64,000 nucleotides of DNA, taken from NCBI RefSeq assembly GCF_037042905.1, contig NC_087259.1, positions 25,387,501 through 25,451,500 of the forward strand. The letters run 5' to 3'. The DNA comes from Lytechinus pictus. Lineage: Eukaryota; Echinodermata; Echinoidea; Temnopleuroida; Toxopneustidae. Each line of letters opens with the position of its first letter. The stretch's first letter is position 1. The notes under the pieces were generated by a model that was given only the letters and a program-made list of their open reading frames with translations, ran no database searches and was not told where the DNA came from. The position numbers were made by a program, and so were the translations under genes. Of this stretch, positions 11,109 to 25,900 are shown piece after piece.

Positions 11109-13189
11109 ACTTGGTATGAACGTGATGTAGGACAGGTAGTTATGTAAGCTAAAATATGCAGTTTAGTTTGTGAAGTTAGTCGAGTAAAACAATTAAGTCG
11201 TGTTATGTAAAGCGCTTAGAGAAATTCTTAATAGGCGATCATTAATTGCATTATCATTTATATCAGTGGCAAGTCGGGGAGATCTGAACAAGAGAGCTGT
11301 AAATAATAACTAACATCTGTTACTGTGATACTAACATTACAATGTTATTGACTGGAATGGAATTAAATTCGATGATTTTGAAACCGAGTCGCTAAATTGA
11401 TAATTATGCTACAGCTTTTCTAAATAGGTTTTATTTGGTCTCAAGTTTCGTTTCTTTCGATTCCTTCATAATGACGATCGTAATCCCACTACTAGAGATT
11501 ATAAATATCATTAAACTTATTTTTCCAATTATCCCATTAATAACACAATCGACACACCTTAAATCGAGAACTGAAAAAAAGGACTAGCGAATGGCAGAGA
11601 ATAGTTTAAAATACATTGTTTCAATGTTTATTTATCATTCAAAATACAAAACAAAGACATTCATGAAAATTTATGATATTACAGTCGTTTAGTATTCATG
11701 CCCACTATCTGAAATCCTAGTCTACCCATGACATAAATATCTTGCAATAATATACATTCAATAATCTTAATTGAAATGGTGTGAATTATTAAATCAATAT
11801 AAGAATATACCTATGGTAAGAAAGGACAAGAATACACATTATGTTAAAGCACAGGAAGGATATACACTTTCCATTCTCATAAATAAAACAAAGCATTTTA
11901 AATCATCTGTAAAAATATACTCTTTACAGCTTAAGGCACAGTTCACATGATCCAGGAAAATGCACTTTACTCAGCGATTATTCTGCCGTAGTTTGGCAAA
12001 AAGAAGCAAGTAACAAAAGTATCATTTGTTGTAAATGAGCAATGTGTGTTCGTCATTTACATAGGCATGATAGGTGTCAAGCAATTTAACAGCATATTTT
12101 CTTCAATATCTTTCCATAGAACAATTATTTCTTCCCCATATTTTGCCTGAACGTGCAACATACAAAGGGTGTTTCAGAAACAACAATACTCAAATTTGAC
12201 TGATGTGTCACTTGCTTCCTTTTGCCAAAGTTGGGCAGTATTGGAGTATTGCACAGCTACAAGCATCCATTCTTACAGCATATAACTACGAATATTCGAT
12301 TGAAAGTTTAAAATATGACCTTTATAACCTAAGAAGATATATATGAGTCAAAATAGCTATATCATTTCATGCATTCCAATATCGTTTTTATGAGCATGTT
12401 ATATTGCACTTAACACTTCTAATCCCAAAACTTTGTGTTTGTTTTACAGTGTGCACTTTATATAAACCCCTTTTATAAACACACATCCATTTAAAAAGAT
12501 GTTCCATTGACATTTTAAAATCTGCATTATTTCTATACGGTATATATACATGTATATAGAGAAAGGAAGAGAGAGAGAGACATATATTTTCCCCCTCAAT
12601 ACTCAGTGGCCCGTTCTCTGAAATCGTTTTAATTCAAACTGAAGTTGTGGCTAATCTATCGATACCAAATTGTGACGCGATTCTCTGATAGTGCAGGTTC
12701 AATCAATCGGTTCCTTCAACATTCACATAATTCAGAACTGCATGTGAATAATAACTAAAATGTTGACATAATTTTAGCAGAGAGTTAGACCTAGGCCTAT
12801 GTTAAACTGGGCTTCAGAATATATGGGCCAGTGTCATTTCGAATTTTAATTTGGTCAGATTTTTCTGGTCTCTTCATTCCACTTTGCGTATATCATTTAT
12901 TTATCTTTTACATCCGATGACAGCTTAAGCGCTTTTCAGTTTGTGTAATTATCATTTATGATAATTAGTCGATTGTTAGCACAGATTTGCATGATATCCT
13001 GCAAATATATCCATCATTCAAATAAATATATATATATATTCAAATCAATAATAACAAGCAACTATAAGAATATAGTACTATAAGCGAGGTTTGATAGTGT
13101 TCATATTGCTTATTGATGTTGGATTAGCAATGCACTATTGTATGATAATCAATCACTTCTGCCTCTATTATAAGATGAAGGCGAAACAA

Positions 13190-13206
13190 TATTATATATA
13201 TTATAT

Positions 13207-13242
<36 letters not shown>
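13190..13242. repeat. (TA)n(TG)n microsatellite
   Basis: Alternating TA run followed by TG run downstream of the FMO gene. Confidence 0.8.
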
Positions 13243-13243
<1 letters not shown>

Positions 13244-13396
13244 TTCCTTAAGTCGTAAGTCCCACTGATTGAATGGTTCAAAAATTGAGATGAGACATTA
13301 TATTGCCTCGACATAAAACTGTTAATTTTCACATTTTTAAAACAAAGATGAAAATTATCACCACATACATGGACTCTGTCTTACGAAGAGTTACAA

Positions 13397-13402
13397 TTTA
13401 TT
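13397..13402 (-). promoter_or_regulatory. Candidate polyadenylation signal of FMO
   Basis: Nearest minus-strand AATAAA below the FMO stop codon, about 550 bp downstream. It would place the MITE at 13712-13947 inside the 3' UTR. Position and hexamer only; unproven. Confidence 0.25.
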
Positions 13403-13711
13403 GATCCGATCAATCATCACAGCTATGGAACTCCAACATCCCCCAACATCTAGAATTGCTTATGTACGTTCAAAATCTTTTCTAAGTATAATATAGGTGT
13501 ATATACATGATTTTTATATGCGACATTGTTTTGCCAATTTCGGTGTGCTCCTCTTTGTATCGAAAAGAGTCCTTGCGCAAGGTTCATGTATGAAGAATTC
13601 TGACAATGTTGGATGTCCATAGTCGAGGCTGATTGGATCAATTACAACTCTTTGGAAGACGGGACATGATGTGACTATTATTCATAATTGATGACAAACG
13701 TGCACAGCAAA

Positions 13712-13947
13712 AACTGTAGTGTTAAGTGGTGTACATAGAGGACCACACCTGTTATTTTACACCGGTGTTAAATTGGTGGTGTTATCTTTACACCTACATA
13801 GGTGTCATTACAACACCTTTGGTTGTTACATTTACACTCTTTGGTGTTATGTTCAATCTCTATATAGGGTGACATTTTAACACCTACGGGTGTGGTCCTC
13901 TATTAACACCAACTGGCGTCAGTTTTAACACCACAGTTTTTACAGTG
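13712..13947. mobile_element. Palindromic MITE abutting the FMO stop codon
   Basis: About 236 bp with terminal inverted repeats: the left end has CAGCAAAAACTGTAGTGTTAA and the right end reads in reverse CACTGTAAAAACTGTGGTG. The interior is built of GGTGTTAA/TTAACACC and ACACCT/AGGTGT pieces in alternating orientation. Its right end is only about five bases from the FMO stop codon at 13953-13955, so the FMO 3' UTR starts in it. Confidence 0.7.
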
Positions 13948-13952
13948 TGGTT

Positions 13953-16900
13953 TTACACCATGCAAAGATAAAGCCCAGCTACTACGCAAACCACGAAGAT
14001 AAGCTTGAGCGCTATCGGGTATCCTTCGGGGCCGTTACCGATGGGTGTGTCCCTGAACTTGGTACCGGAGACGGTATTCTGCCATACGTTCATAATGGTA
14101 TCCCTTGCACCGCTCCATGTATGGGGTCCCTGCAGACGGTAGCTGGCTGGTACGGCGGGACCGAAGAAACACTTGAGGGCGAGTATTGGGTCTTTTAGGA
14201 AGAGCGATTTGAAGGATGGATTTGCTCCGATCTTAGCGGCTAGGACGTCTTGGTATGGGATAGGAGGAATCTAAGAAGAGATAAACCACACAAACTGAAC
14301 ATTGCTGCTGGTGATCATAGCAATAATAAAAATGGAAAGGGGCTCTTATTAAGGTGGTTCCATGACATTCGCTCCGGTGACAATCGCTCCGATGGAACAT
14401 TTTTATGCATGTTTAGCCAAACATAAAATCTAACCGCCAAAACTAAATAAATCCTAATCATTACTTTTACATTATTCTGAACCAAAAACTCTATTTCAAC
14501 CCTAACTCTAACCCTATGCCCTCTGAGATATTAAGACCAGAGCAAATGTAGTAATAATATTGATAATATCATTACTATTAAAAATATTCATAATATCAGA
14601 AAATCAAAAACGTATTTATCATGTATTTGCCTTCAAATTTGAGGTATGAACTGAACATGCATTATCATGGACACACTGCTTGTGTCATTCAAATGTCTTT
14701 CATTATCTAGGGGAAATTGTTTTTTAATAAATACATTCTCTACTTACAAATATAATGTGCTTTCCAAACTTCTGATAGAGGAACTTCTTCTTCATCTCAA
14801 TATCTTTGAGCATTACATTGAGTGGAGGTAGAGATACATTGCCTTGGAAGATCTGCGTAGCCCACCGAGCTTGCATCTCAAATACTGGCGCATGCGCACC
14901 AACGGTCATGACGAATCCAACGCAAGCAAAAGTCGGATGCTTTTGTTTTGGCGGGAAAACGTACTGGTAGAGTTGTAACTCATCGATTTTATCTATAGAC
15001 AAAATAAGGAAGACTGAATGAGACTTATTGAAATTTATGGACATTTTGCGGTTACATCAAATGAAAAAAAATCCTCAACTAATGTATTTCGGTACGATAT
15101 CTGTTTAATTAACATAGGCCTAATATTTTTTAGTTAACTTTTATCTTTTTAATTTTGCTTCTTCAAAGAATTATTGCCGCGCACACCCCCAGATAACCCA
15201 ATAATCTATAAAAACTACACATTGTTTCATATACAGTCAAACATATATTTAAAGGCATTAAGTCAACCTCTGTAGAAAGTTGATTTGAATAAAGCGAGAT
15301 GTGCTGTAAGAAAGTTACGACACTTTAAATTTTCCCAACGGAAGTGATATGTAAATGGTGAGCCGGCGGTGTCACGCGCTAACTATTTCTTTCGTAGTTT
15401 ATGAACGATTTTTTTTGCAGAGTTGACCATAAAGAAGCTCATCGTTGAATAGCAATACGGTATATGGCAATTCCACATGACGGGAGAAATCGAAACTTCA
15501 TATAATAAATCACAAAAGAAAAAGTTAATGGATGAAACCACCGGTTCGCTCATATACTGTTTGCGAAATTTGCCAAATGAGATTTTAATCGTTGCTTGTT
15601 TGAATGTTCTCTCGTTATTTAAAGGGATGGTCCAGGCTGGAGATACTTATATCTCAATAAATAGAGTAAAATTCACAGAGCAAAATGCTGAAAATTTTAT
15701 CAAAATCGGATAACAAATAACAAAGTTATTGAATTTTAAAGATTTGCATTATTCCGGTGAAACAGTTCTAGGCATGTCTTTATGAATATTCATTAGGTGG
15801 GCTGATGATGTCATATGCCCACTTGTTCTTTTATATTTTATCATATGAAATCAGGTTTATTAAAAAAAAATTCTACCAAGAACTAAAACAATTGGATTGA
15901 CAACTGATTAAGTGCATGAATCATTCATTGCCGCAACTTATTTCATCATAATGGAGACGCATCATTTACACATGTATGAAAAATGAAACATTTATGATTT
16001 CATGTAATAATATAAGGAAAAGGAAAGTGGGATGTGACATCATCAGCCCACCTAATGAATATTCATGACGATGTGCATATAACTGTTTTCACAAAATATT
16101 GATAAAATTTAAAATTCAATAACTTAGTTATTTGTTATCCAATTTTGATGATATTTTCAGCATTTTGCTCTGTGAATTTTACTCTATTTATTTAGATATA
16201 AATATTTTCAGCCAGGACCATTCCTTTAAATCAGTTTTGCGTCTGGTAAGACATGTCTTTAAAGGATTAGAAAGTGAGATTATCAACCCACCTGCAATGA
16301 GATGCGATCCAACAAAAGGAACCTTAATGTTGTAACCCGTCGCATATATGACTGAATCCAGATTGTCGATCTTAGTTCCGTCCGTGAAAATGACCCCATT
16401 CTTGGTAAAATGTTTGATACCGGGTTTGGCTGATACTGCTCCACAAAAGATTCTTGGTGAAAAGAAAGGAAAAGACTTCACGGTTAACCATCTTATTATG
16501 ATTGTAGTCAATCAGATATATGATTTAATTGTTTTGAGGCAATTTTGGCAATTGCTCTGGAATAATACAAATAGAGAAGGATTGATGGCCATAATGACAA
16601 AATTGTGGATTCTAACAAGGCACTGGGTGGGACAAAATATATATACTATTACATTCACATGCAAGTCATCGACTTGAAATGTCCAGCAATAAACATTGAC
16701 CGTGCAGTGTTTCAAACATTTAATTTTCCTCCAGTTTTGATACCTACAGAAACCACAGGAGGCCTATCTACAGTGCACTTGACAGCAAACAATCTGCCAC
16801 TGACTATTTAATAATTTATTGTAAATATGTTTCCGTCACGATATGACTTTGAATTTAATAATGTATAAATTCGCTAAACTACTTTATAAAATGTGCCCGC

Positions 16901-19900
16901 AGATTCTTCGTTAAGTGCCGGGCCATAACAAGCACGACTTATGCATATAAAATAGTTTCTTCGTTTATAATGTTAGGTGATCGTTCTTACGGAGATGTGT
17001 TTTTTTTTTCAACCTGAATAAAGGCATGCTGGTATTCCTGTTAAATTGGATGCATAACTTGGCGTTAAATGTAAACTGACATTATCAATATCACCATCCG
17101 TGTCCTTGTAGACTGAGCATTATGGCAAATGAATTATCAAAATATATTAGCAATAAAATCAATCATAACAAATCTGGAAAGTCGAATAGTAGTAAAAAAA
17201 AAAGGTCAATCATATGTCAATTTTCATTCCTATATAGTCATGGATATTAACAAATTCCCTCATAATCAAATTCGTCGAGGAGTGCGTGTTTTCGAGAGCT
17301 CTAGTTTTCGTATTATATGCTAAGCACGTAATAGAAAGCAAACCATGCATATCAATCTTCGAAATGAACGTCAACAGGGCCCCGTCAACATTCAGCTTCC
17401 GAGATACAACCAAATCTCCCACCTTCTGACTTTGAAGACTTTGTTAGAACATTCAGCTTCCGAGATACAACCAAATCTCCCACCTTCTGACTTTGAAGAC
17501 TTTGTTAGAAAAGGGATTTCTGACATTCGGTCAATGCTTTCTGGTTTTGAGGAGTCTCTAGCTTTTCAGGCTGCTCGCACAACGGAATTGGAGAAGAAGG
17601 TTATTCCTCTCGAGAAAAAATTGAAGGATTTAGAATCACGCATTTCGACCCATGAATCCCGTCTTGAAATGGCAGAGCTAGCCGAAAACAAGTTGGAGCG
17701 TTTCTCAAGGAGAAATAACTTTAGAATCGTTGGAGTACCATTTCATCCCAATGAGAACCCCATGAAAGTTGTAAGTCATTTTTTACTGAGTATTTTGATA
17801 TGGAACACCCACAGAGAGAACGAGCCCATCGGGACGGCCCTCAAGTGAAGAACCTGCCACGTCATCTACTGGTAAAAATCATCGTATCAGGACAAGAGGT
17901 ATATTATTGTTTCGCAGCAGAGGAAAAAGCTAGAAAGGGAAAGAATGTATATCATAGATGATCTAACGAAAAGAGATAGAGAAGAGCAAAAGAAATGGAT
18001 GAAGGAATTAAACGCGTCGTTCCGTTCGGGAACACGCTTATCATTTCTCTGCCGGAAAATGGCGGCAAGGGCGTGGCAACTTAACACCATTCTACGAAGC
18101 CAAGACCAGCGCCGCAGCTGCCTCGCCTACACAGAATGTCTCGCGGGGAACCCAGGCAAGGCACGATACTTCCGGGAAGGAACCAGCGCTCATTATATTG
18201 ATTCTCCTACTTTTGGCCACATCCCCTGCCACGCCCCCTTCCACGCCTTCTACCAGTGTTCAGTATGACGCAGAGAAGGACCTCCTCATCTTGATCGTAT
18301 TGTCACAGCACAAGTAAGTGCATCGTGATCCCGACGACGATGATTTTGTTATTCCTCTGGGGTCTGTTGCTGAAAGAGTTGCGTGTCAATGCAAGTAAAA
18401 AAATCAATCGCAAGTCCCAAATGCGCGCTGTTGATTGGTTGAAAATCAAGATGCGCATGATTTTTAGATTTTAGATTGATTGCAACTCTATCTGCAACGG
18501 GCCCCATTGGCATGGAATTATTTTGAATAACGAATTGAGAAAGGTATGAAAAACGTTATTTATCCTACTTATGTTTAGCGAAAACACAGTTCTACCGCCA
18601 CAGAGTTCTTGTTCGCGATACCGAGTCTTTCGGTGGAATGTTACAGGTTACTTTTACTCATTCACGGAAAAAGAACCGATATTGAAGCAATGTCAGAAGT
18701 TGACCTTTTGAACCTTTGTGTACATATACACTTTAATTTAATGGACAAAACATTCAAATTCAAGCTATTAATAATACAATTGAAACGAATATATATGTAA
18801 TTTCATGTAAACACGATGTAGATTCACTATTAGGTACTATTAATGAATACTATCGGACTGAGACAGGAATTTATTCTATGAATGCCTGTGGTATAATAGT
18901 ACGCATGTACAGTTGTTGTAAACGTGTTCACTTCATGATTTTTCTGTAATAGTCAGGTCCAGATTTTAAAAAATGTGCTCAGAAAAAGTGCTTTAGGCAT
19001 TTTGTGTTAATGCTGATTTATCATTCTTTTCAGGTAATTCAGAGGTGCTGAATAAAAAAATGCTGTTTGCCAAACTTGATTCCGACGTTTTCATCCTCAA
19101 ATCGGCAAAAAACAAAATGGCGGCATCTTGAATGCAGTTTCCCATATTAAACGATTTTTATGGGTGATTATATTTCAGAAATTGGGGTCTATTCTTATAT
19201 TTTTGATACCCAGGGTTTGCAAACATAATGTGTCCGATTGATTCGTCAGCCATCTTTAATTCCACGATGGCTTCCATGATTCACAGCTGCTGATTTATAA
19301 ATGATATGGCCAAATGTTTGATAATTTTGGGGTGATGCTGGCATGGTTCCATGACATTTGCTCCGGCGACAATTGCTCCGATGGAAAATCTACACATTAA
19401 GCAAAACATAAAACCTAACGTCCAAAACTAAATAAACCCTAATCGTAATCATTACAATATTCTGAACCAAAAACTCTATCACAATCCTAACTCTAATCCT
19501 ATGCCTTCTGAGATATTAAGGCCGGAGCAATTGTCGCAGGAGCAGATGTCGTGTCACCGCTGGCATAATCACATTGTGATATCTTAACGTGTCCGCCATT
19601 TTTCCCTTGCCTGCATAGCAGAAGCAAGACATGGATGTCGCTTTTCCAACGGCGGCGATGACCGATGACCATGGCGAAGTCAACATCAAATCTTAACCGA
19701 GGTTAAGTTCTTGAAATGTCATAACTTTTAGGGTATAGATGTCTATTTCATGAAACTTAGGATTAAACAAAGTCTATTGAGACAGGTTATAGTTACAAAA
19801 GCTCGTCAATGGTACCTGGAAATCCAACATAGCGTCCAAAACGGCAGTCGTTGTACCATCAACTCCAAAAATTAAAGTAAATCATCAAAAAGCTTTCAAG

Positions 19901-22900
19901 GCAAATAATGAATCAGGACATGTTTACAAGATAGTCAGTGAGTGTGTCGGAGAATCAAAGATGACCTTCCAGAATGGCGCCTTTAATGGACGTTATAACT
20001 TTGAAATAGTCCAAATTCATATAATATCCTCTTGGTAGAAATAACTTTGGGGTCTATCGAGAAAAAAATAAAACGTATAAAAGATCATGGTTCCAAAGGG
20101 AAAAATTACATTGGAAAATTTTCAAGGTTTATCAGTGGTGCACTTTTGCAAAAAAAATGATGATGGCTTGAAAAATAGTTGCTATTTCTTACAAATTGGC
20201 TGCAAAGTTCATATACTATCTACCTAGAGACATTTTTGTGTCTTTCTCATGATTTCAAGGGTCAAAATAATGATAGGTGAAGACGAATTACAGGATTACG
20301 CTGTTGTCCATTATGGCAAAAAAATGAAGAACGCTCCAAAAATTACATTCGAATTGGCCACCATTGATACAAAAATGACAGTACTTCATATCCCATCTAT
20401 GCCACTATTTTGGTGTCTCTGTTTTTAAGACTCATGAAAATATGTTTTACAAGATTTAGTGACAAGCAATAAGTAAACATCCGAAAAACTAACTTTAAAG
20501 AATAAGGTACACTTTCACCTAAAAAATTATATAATTCAGTGATAAGTATTTCAAGACACGTCATTTTAGTGCTTAGTATACTATCCTATGGTTTCATGAT
20601 TAGGGGACAGCAGTCATTTCTACGCAATTTTAGAAGTCGCTTTGGACTTTTTACGACGAAAAGGAAAACTGACCATCCTTGTTATTTGTCCCGATTTATT
20701 ATTTTAGCCTTCAAACCACAATAGTGTAGATTTTGTTCACCTAATTATGACTATGTTTAGGGGATGGAAGTCTTTTAGACTCATTTTGAAAGCCATCTTT
20801 GATTAATAGGCAAAATGGACAGTTTCATACCATTGTAACTAATCCAAAAGTATTATTTAACCCTTGAAACCATAGTGTAGACATGAAAATCTATCTCCCA
20901 GATGGATTCTAAATGGATTATGTCAATTTTTAAGTATCAGTAGCCATTTTAAACTCCTATATTGGAAGCCATCTTGGATTTTTAGACGTACAGTACCATT
21001 GATTGCCCTTGTAACTTATCCTGATGTATTACTTGACCATTTAAACCAAGGGTTAGACAACATAATCATATACCCCAGGCGGATATTAAACAAACTATGT
21101 CAGTTTTTAGGTAACAGTAGCCATTTTAGACTCCAATTTTGGAAGCCTTTTTTATTCTTAGACATGCTGGACCTCTGACTGTCCTTGTAACTTGTCCTAA
21201 TTTATTACTTGACCCTTTAAACCATGGCTTAAACACCAAAATCATATACCCCAGGCTGATATTGAACTATGTCAGTTTATTGGTAAGAACAGCCATTATA
21301 ATATAGACTCCATTTTTGGAAGCCATTATGGATTTTTGGACATACTGGAACCACTAACTGTCCTTGTAACTTGTCACAATGTAATACTTGACCGTTTAAA
21401 CCATGGGTTATACTAAAAAATCATATTCTCCATGCGGTTATTAAACAAACTGTGGCGGTTTGTAATTAACGACAGGCATTTTATACTCCATTTTTGCAAA
21501 CCATATTGGATTTTTAGACATGAAGGACCATAGACTGTCTTTGTTACTTTGTCCCAACGTATTACTTGACCCATTAAACCATGGGTTAGACACCAACATC
21601 ATATCCCCAAGGCAGATATTAAACAAACCATGTCGGGTATTAGGGCATTTAGATAAAACAGCTATTTTAAACTCTAATTTTGAAAGCCATCTTGGATTTT
21701 TGGACATAGTGGACCGCTGACCGTCCTTGTAACTTGTCCCAGTTTACTTCTTGACCCTTGAAATCAACAATGAATAAAACTCAAATAAAAGACACTAAAA
21801 CAGGTAATAGATGAATTGTGAATTTTTAGGCCATGGCAGCCATTTTTACGCAATCTTGGATTTTAGGAACCCTGGAGTGCTTATGTTCACTCTTTCCTTT
21901 TACCGCCTACACCATTGAATACATGTATGCACCGAAAGAGATGTCTAGGGTAGATAAAGTGTCGGTTGTTTTAATTTTCACTTAATGGCGGCCATCTTAG
22001 ACGCCATCGTAAAAATGACCACTTTCCCGGATCTGGATTTTGGTAGATTTTTAGTATGTTATTCCTGAGATCAAATAGTACCAGAAACCGTTGACAAAAA
22101 TTTTTGTTACAAGTTTTACGGTTCAGAATAGAACAATTTGAGGATTTTAACATCAAAATCAAGGTTGGCAAACAGCAAATTTGGACTCAGCCCCCTCAAA
22201 TTATGCTCAAACACTTCTCAATTCAGCATTAACACGATTTGCCTAAGGCAGTCTGCTTTTCTCAAATCTGGACCTGATTATAAATTGAATTGCTTTCGTG
22301 TTTGATTTTGAATAAATCTTTCTATGAAAGAAAATAATCCCTCATCACAATGACTACTTGTATCATTTGTCAAAATTAAATTCTATCAACTCAAATTTCA
22401 TTTCAATTCATTTAAACCTCCTTTAAAATGATTTTAATCATATTTGAATTCTTAATTTGTCTTTCACAATTTGCTTTTCTTTCATAGATGCATTCTTATA
22501 ATGATATACCATTTTCTTTGACGTACTATTATTTATAATAAAGCTGGATCAAATCCATACAAACAACGCCGTACCTATATATACAGAGTACTGTAATTCC
22601 AGTCAAGTTAAAACAACCATTGTGTATATCTTTTTCACTTTGAGTTGGTGTCCATTTTGAATAATCAATAAAATCAATTCCAGATATGCAATTGTTGATT
22701 AACTTCTGTTTAGATAGATGGATGTATAGATATATTGATAGAGAAAGAGATGGTGTGTGCTTGTGTAATACAGGACGGATGCACTTGAGGAGTTGAGGTT
22801 ATCAGTATCATTTGGTTTGTGGGGAATACATTTGACTTATTGTTATAAATACTTAGACTACAATCACAACCGGTCTGCAAAAGAAACCGAAAGTTATCTT

Positions 22901-25900
22901 TATTATCCTATCGAATAAGTCATTAAAAATCACGTGTAGATTTCTGTATATAATTCCCACATCCAAAGAATGTGAAGTTCATATTATTATTGCAATTGTT
23001 TGTTTTACGAAAGTTGAAAAATGCCGTCCGTTGTTAAGAAAGATCAATTTCCTGCAGCTCACCAGTTAGAAAGTAATGAAAATAAATAAAACAAACTTGA
23101 AAATTGAAAAGAAAATGGACAAGAATGGGTTTTGCGAATTTGACATAAAAAACGTATGAGCTAGTTTTTGATTCATTGAATATCAATAGTAATACCAATT
23201 TGGATTTGTGGGCCCCTATATTCGTTGTACACTCAGGGATCAATAATGTCGTGGTATATAGTCCGAAAAGGAGATTGAGATGTCATCCAACACAAAATCA
23301 TAGACAAAGAAAAATACTGCCCCAACGATGTTCTGTTTGTGTTGTTTGTAATCTTATCCAATAAGTGTGAGTATCATGTGAATATTTTGATGCGTGATTG
23401 AAAAATCAACAAACACGTAAATAAAAGAAAAGTATATAGGCTCACCTGTTAGCAATGTCATCGTTCACCATGACCTCTGAGCAAAAGAGCTTCCGGGTCG
23501 ACCTGAGACCCAGATTGTCGACGTTAAGTCGAGTGGAGAGATCTTTCTCGACTATGCTGCGGCGTATCCATTCAGGGAGTAGAAAGTTAAACCTTCGATT
23601 GAGAAAAAGGTCCCTTGGCCAACCAAGTGGACCTGTTCGTGTGATCACCCACGTACCGTTACGCATGCTGATATATGTCTTTAAAAAGAAGAAGTGAGAG
23701 ATCGACATTTAGAGTTTCTTTCATGGAGATCACTGACATCGTATGCCATATTCACATTTGGTCTACGATCATCGTGAGGTGGCCGTAGGGTGATCGTATC
23801 CTGCTTATCATACGATCACCATTTGTTGGTAGACAATGATCTAGCTATTTTCGTACGGATTCACGATCATCGTAGGGTCTACTATTTTGTTTAGCGTGGA
23901 GATATGTATTTTTTAAATCGTAGGATCGTATCCCTTAAATACATCGTAGGAGCTTCGCACGATCAGCACAAATAAAATAGTGTATTGCAAGGGCTTCGTA
24001 CAAACAGCGAAGGGACATTGTACGATTTCCCCATGGCCTATTTATAACTTCGTCTTTGGCCCTGTGCGATGCCAAACATAACTTAGGAATCGTACGATGG
24101 CCGTGAATATTGTGAACACGAAAATCGTAACCCAAAGTCACCTACGATAGACTAATCAATTGTACAATGACCGTAGTAAATGTAAACGAGAAGTAAAGGA
24201 TGAAACATACATTCGAATACGGTCCATTGAGATGAAATACTGAAATACGTGCTTCTGAAAGATATATCAACCATTCCCGGGGGGGGGGGCCACTTCCATT
24301 CACGAGTGGATACAATGCGCGACCATGGGGTCTAGAAAAGCACCCTAAACACGTATTTTCCATATACTGAAAATGCACCCCTTAACAAGTATTGGCGTGT
24401 AAAACCCTACCCTTAACAAGTATTGGAAACAAAACGATTTTATTGGCAAGTATTCCCTGAATTGAACCCCTAAACAAGTACAGCGATATTTCAATTAGAC
24501 GTCGATCGGTCGTCGGTTTTACCTTTACCTATATACATCCATTGGGTTCAGTACAGCCACACCTCGCGCAAATCGTACTCTAAACACGAAGTGTTGACTA
24601 TTGTGGTAAAAAGTACATCCTTTACAAAACATTTTAGTCTTAATTTTGTATACCCTTGCAAATTTGACCCTTAACACGTAGCTTCCTAGCGAAAAAAGAT
24701 ACCCTTTTTTCATTATTTTAGTGTTTTTGACACCCTTATTACGTTACGTACGTAACGTGCCTTATCTTGAAAAAGACATCCTTTTTACGTGTTTTTTTGG
24801 TCGCGCATGGTATCCACTCGTCAATGTAAGTGGCCCCCCGGGCAACCATTAGGGTGAGTATGCTGTAGAAACGTATAAAGCGCATGTTTTAATAAGACAT
24901 AAAATGAAACACTATCTTAGAGAATAATTTTACATGTGGTATGACCAGGGCCCCGTAACATAAAACTCACTGGTCATTCGTGGGGCCGAATTCTACGATT
25001 GATTGCATAGATCACTGTTTGGACCAATCGAAAAAAATAGATCCATGATCAATCGATAAACTTTGTGTTACGGGGCCCTGTCTTAATGGAAAAACTTACA
25101 TCAGGGGCCCCCGTAACATAAATCTTAGCGATTGGTATGGGACTTATTTTTTGCACTGATTATTGTGTATGATCAATCGTAGATATCAGCCTTATGATCA
25201 ATTACAAAGCTTTATGTTACGGGGTCCAGGGTTGAAGATACACGACCCTGTCTTAATGGAGAAACTTACATCAGGGGCCCGTAACATAAAGCTTAGCAAT
25301 TGATTCTCGAGCTGATTTCTGCGGTTAATTGCATCGATCATTGTATGGACCAATCTACAAAAATCAACTCCACAATCAGTCGCTAAGCTTTATCTTGCGG
25401 GGCCCAGGCTTGAAGATACGTGACCCTGTCTTAATGGAGAAACTTACATCAGATGCCCGTAACATACAGGCTAGCGATTGATTCTCGTGCTGATGTCTTC
25501 GATTGATTGCATTGTAACATAAAGAGATACGCTTGATGTTTTTACATGGTCTGTCCTAGATTTAGAGTATACGTTTATTTGAACAATAACTTGCAACTTT
25601 TATGACCTTTTTTATCTGTTAGTGCTAACTATACCAGCTCAGGCTCCCTCTTTCTAATGTGCACAATTACTCGGTCTGCTTTTTAAAATCATAACAACGA
25701 AAAAAAAATGAAATACTTGTAGGCATTTACAAAAAGGTTTTAAATAACTATGCGTATAGGACCCATGAACTTAAAATACATCTCCTTCTCTTCCATTAAT
25801 GTCAAAACAAATTTTGTTTCATATGTCTTAGCGGATTGTCTAATGGCAGCACTAAATATATGCCAAAAACTTGTAACATATAGATTTCTTTTTCCACCCT

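Larger units (their letters stand above)
8984..13711. other. Intergenic region between receptor and FMO, repeats only
   Basis: No gene is recognisable on either strand. Contents are an AAT-rich stretch (9480-9640), G-run-bearing repetitive sequence near 9945-9960, a dispersed repeat near 10064-10300 that shares GCGAGC-rich and CTCATTT segments with about 42740-42900 and 55320-55510, a MITE at 10510-11108, and TA/TG dinucleotides near 13190-13242. The 11.1-13.1 kb part is AT-rich and shows nothing I can name. Confidence 0.5.
18953..22277. mobile_element. 3.3-kb non-autonomous terminal-inverted-repeat element in FMO intron 4
   Basis: The left end starts TCAGGTCCAGATTT and the right end, reversed, starts with the same 14 bases. 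Similarity continues imperfectly for about 63 bp to GTGTTAATGCTGA on both sides. No transposase frame is visible inside. The interior carries a nested MITE (19340-19563) and a degenerate tandem array (about 20780-21860). A clear target-site duplication was not found. Confidence 0.65.

Noticed and set aside
16348..16677. 109-residue plus-strand frame
   Set aside because: Overlaps FMO exon 5 in antisense and runs into intron; no similarity seen.
23455..23697. 80-residue plus-strand frame
   Set aside because: Antisense shadow of FMO exon 4, which has family similarity and proper splice sites on minus.
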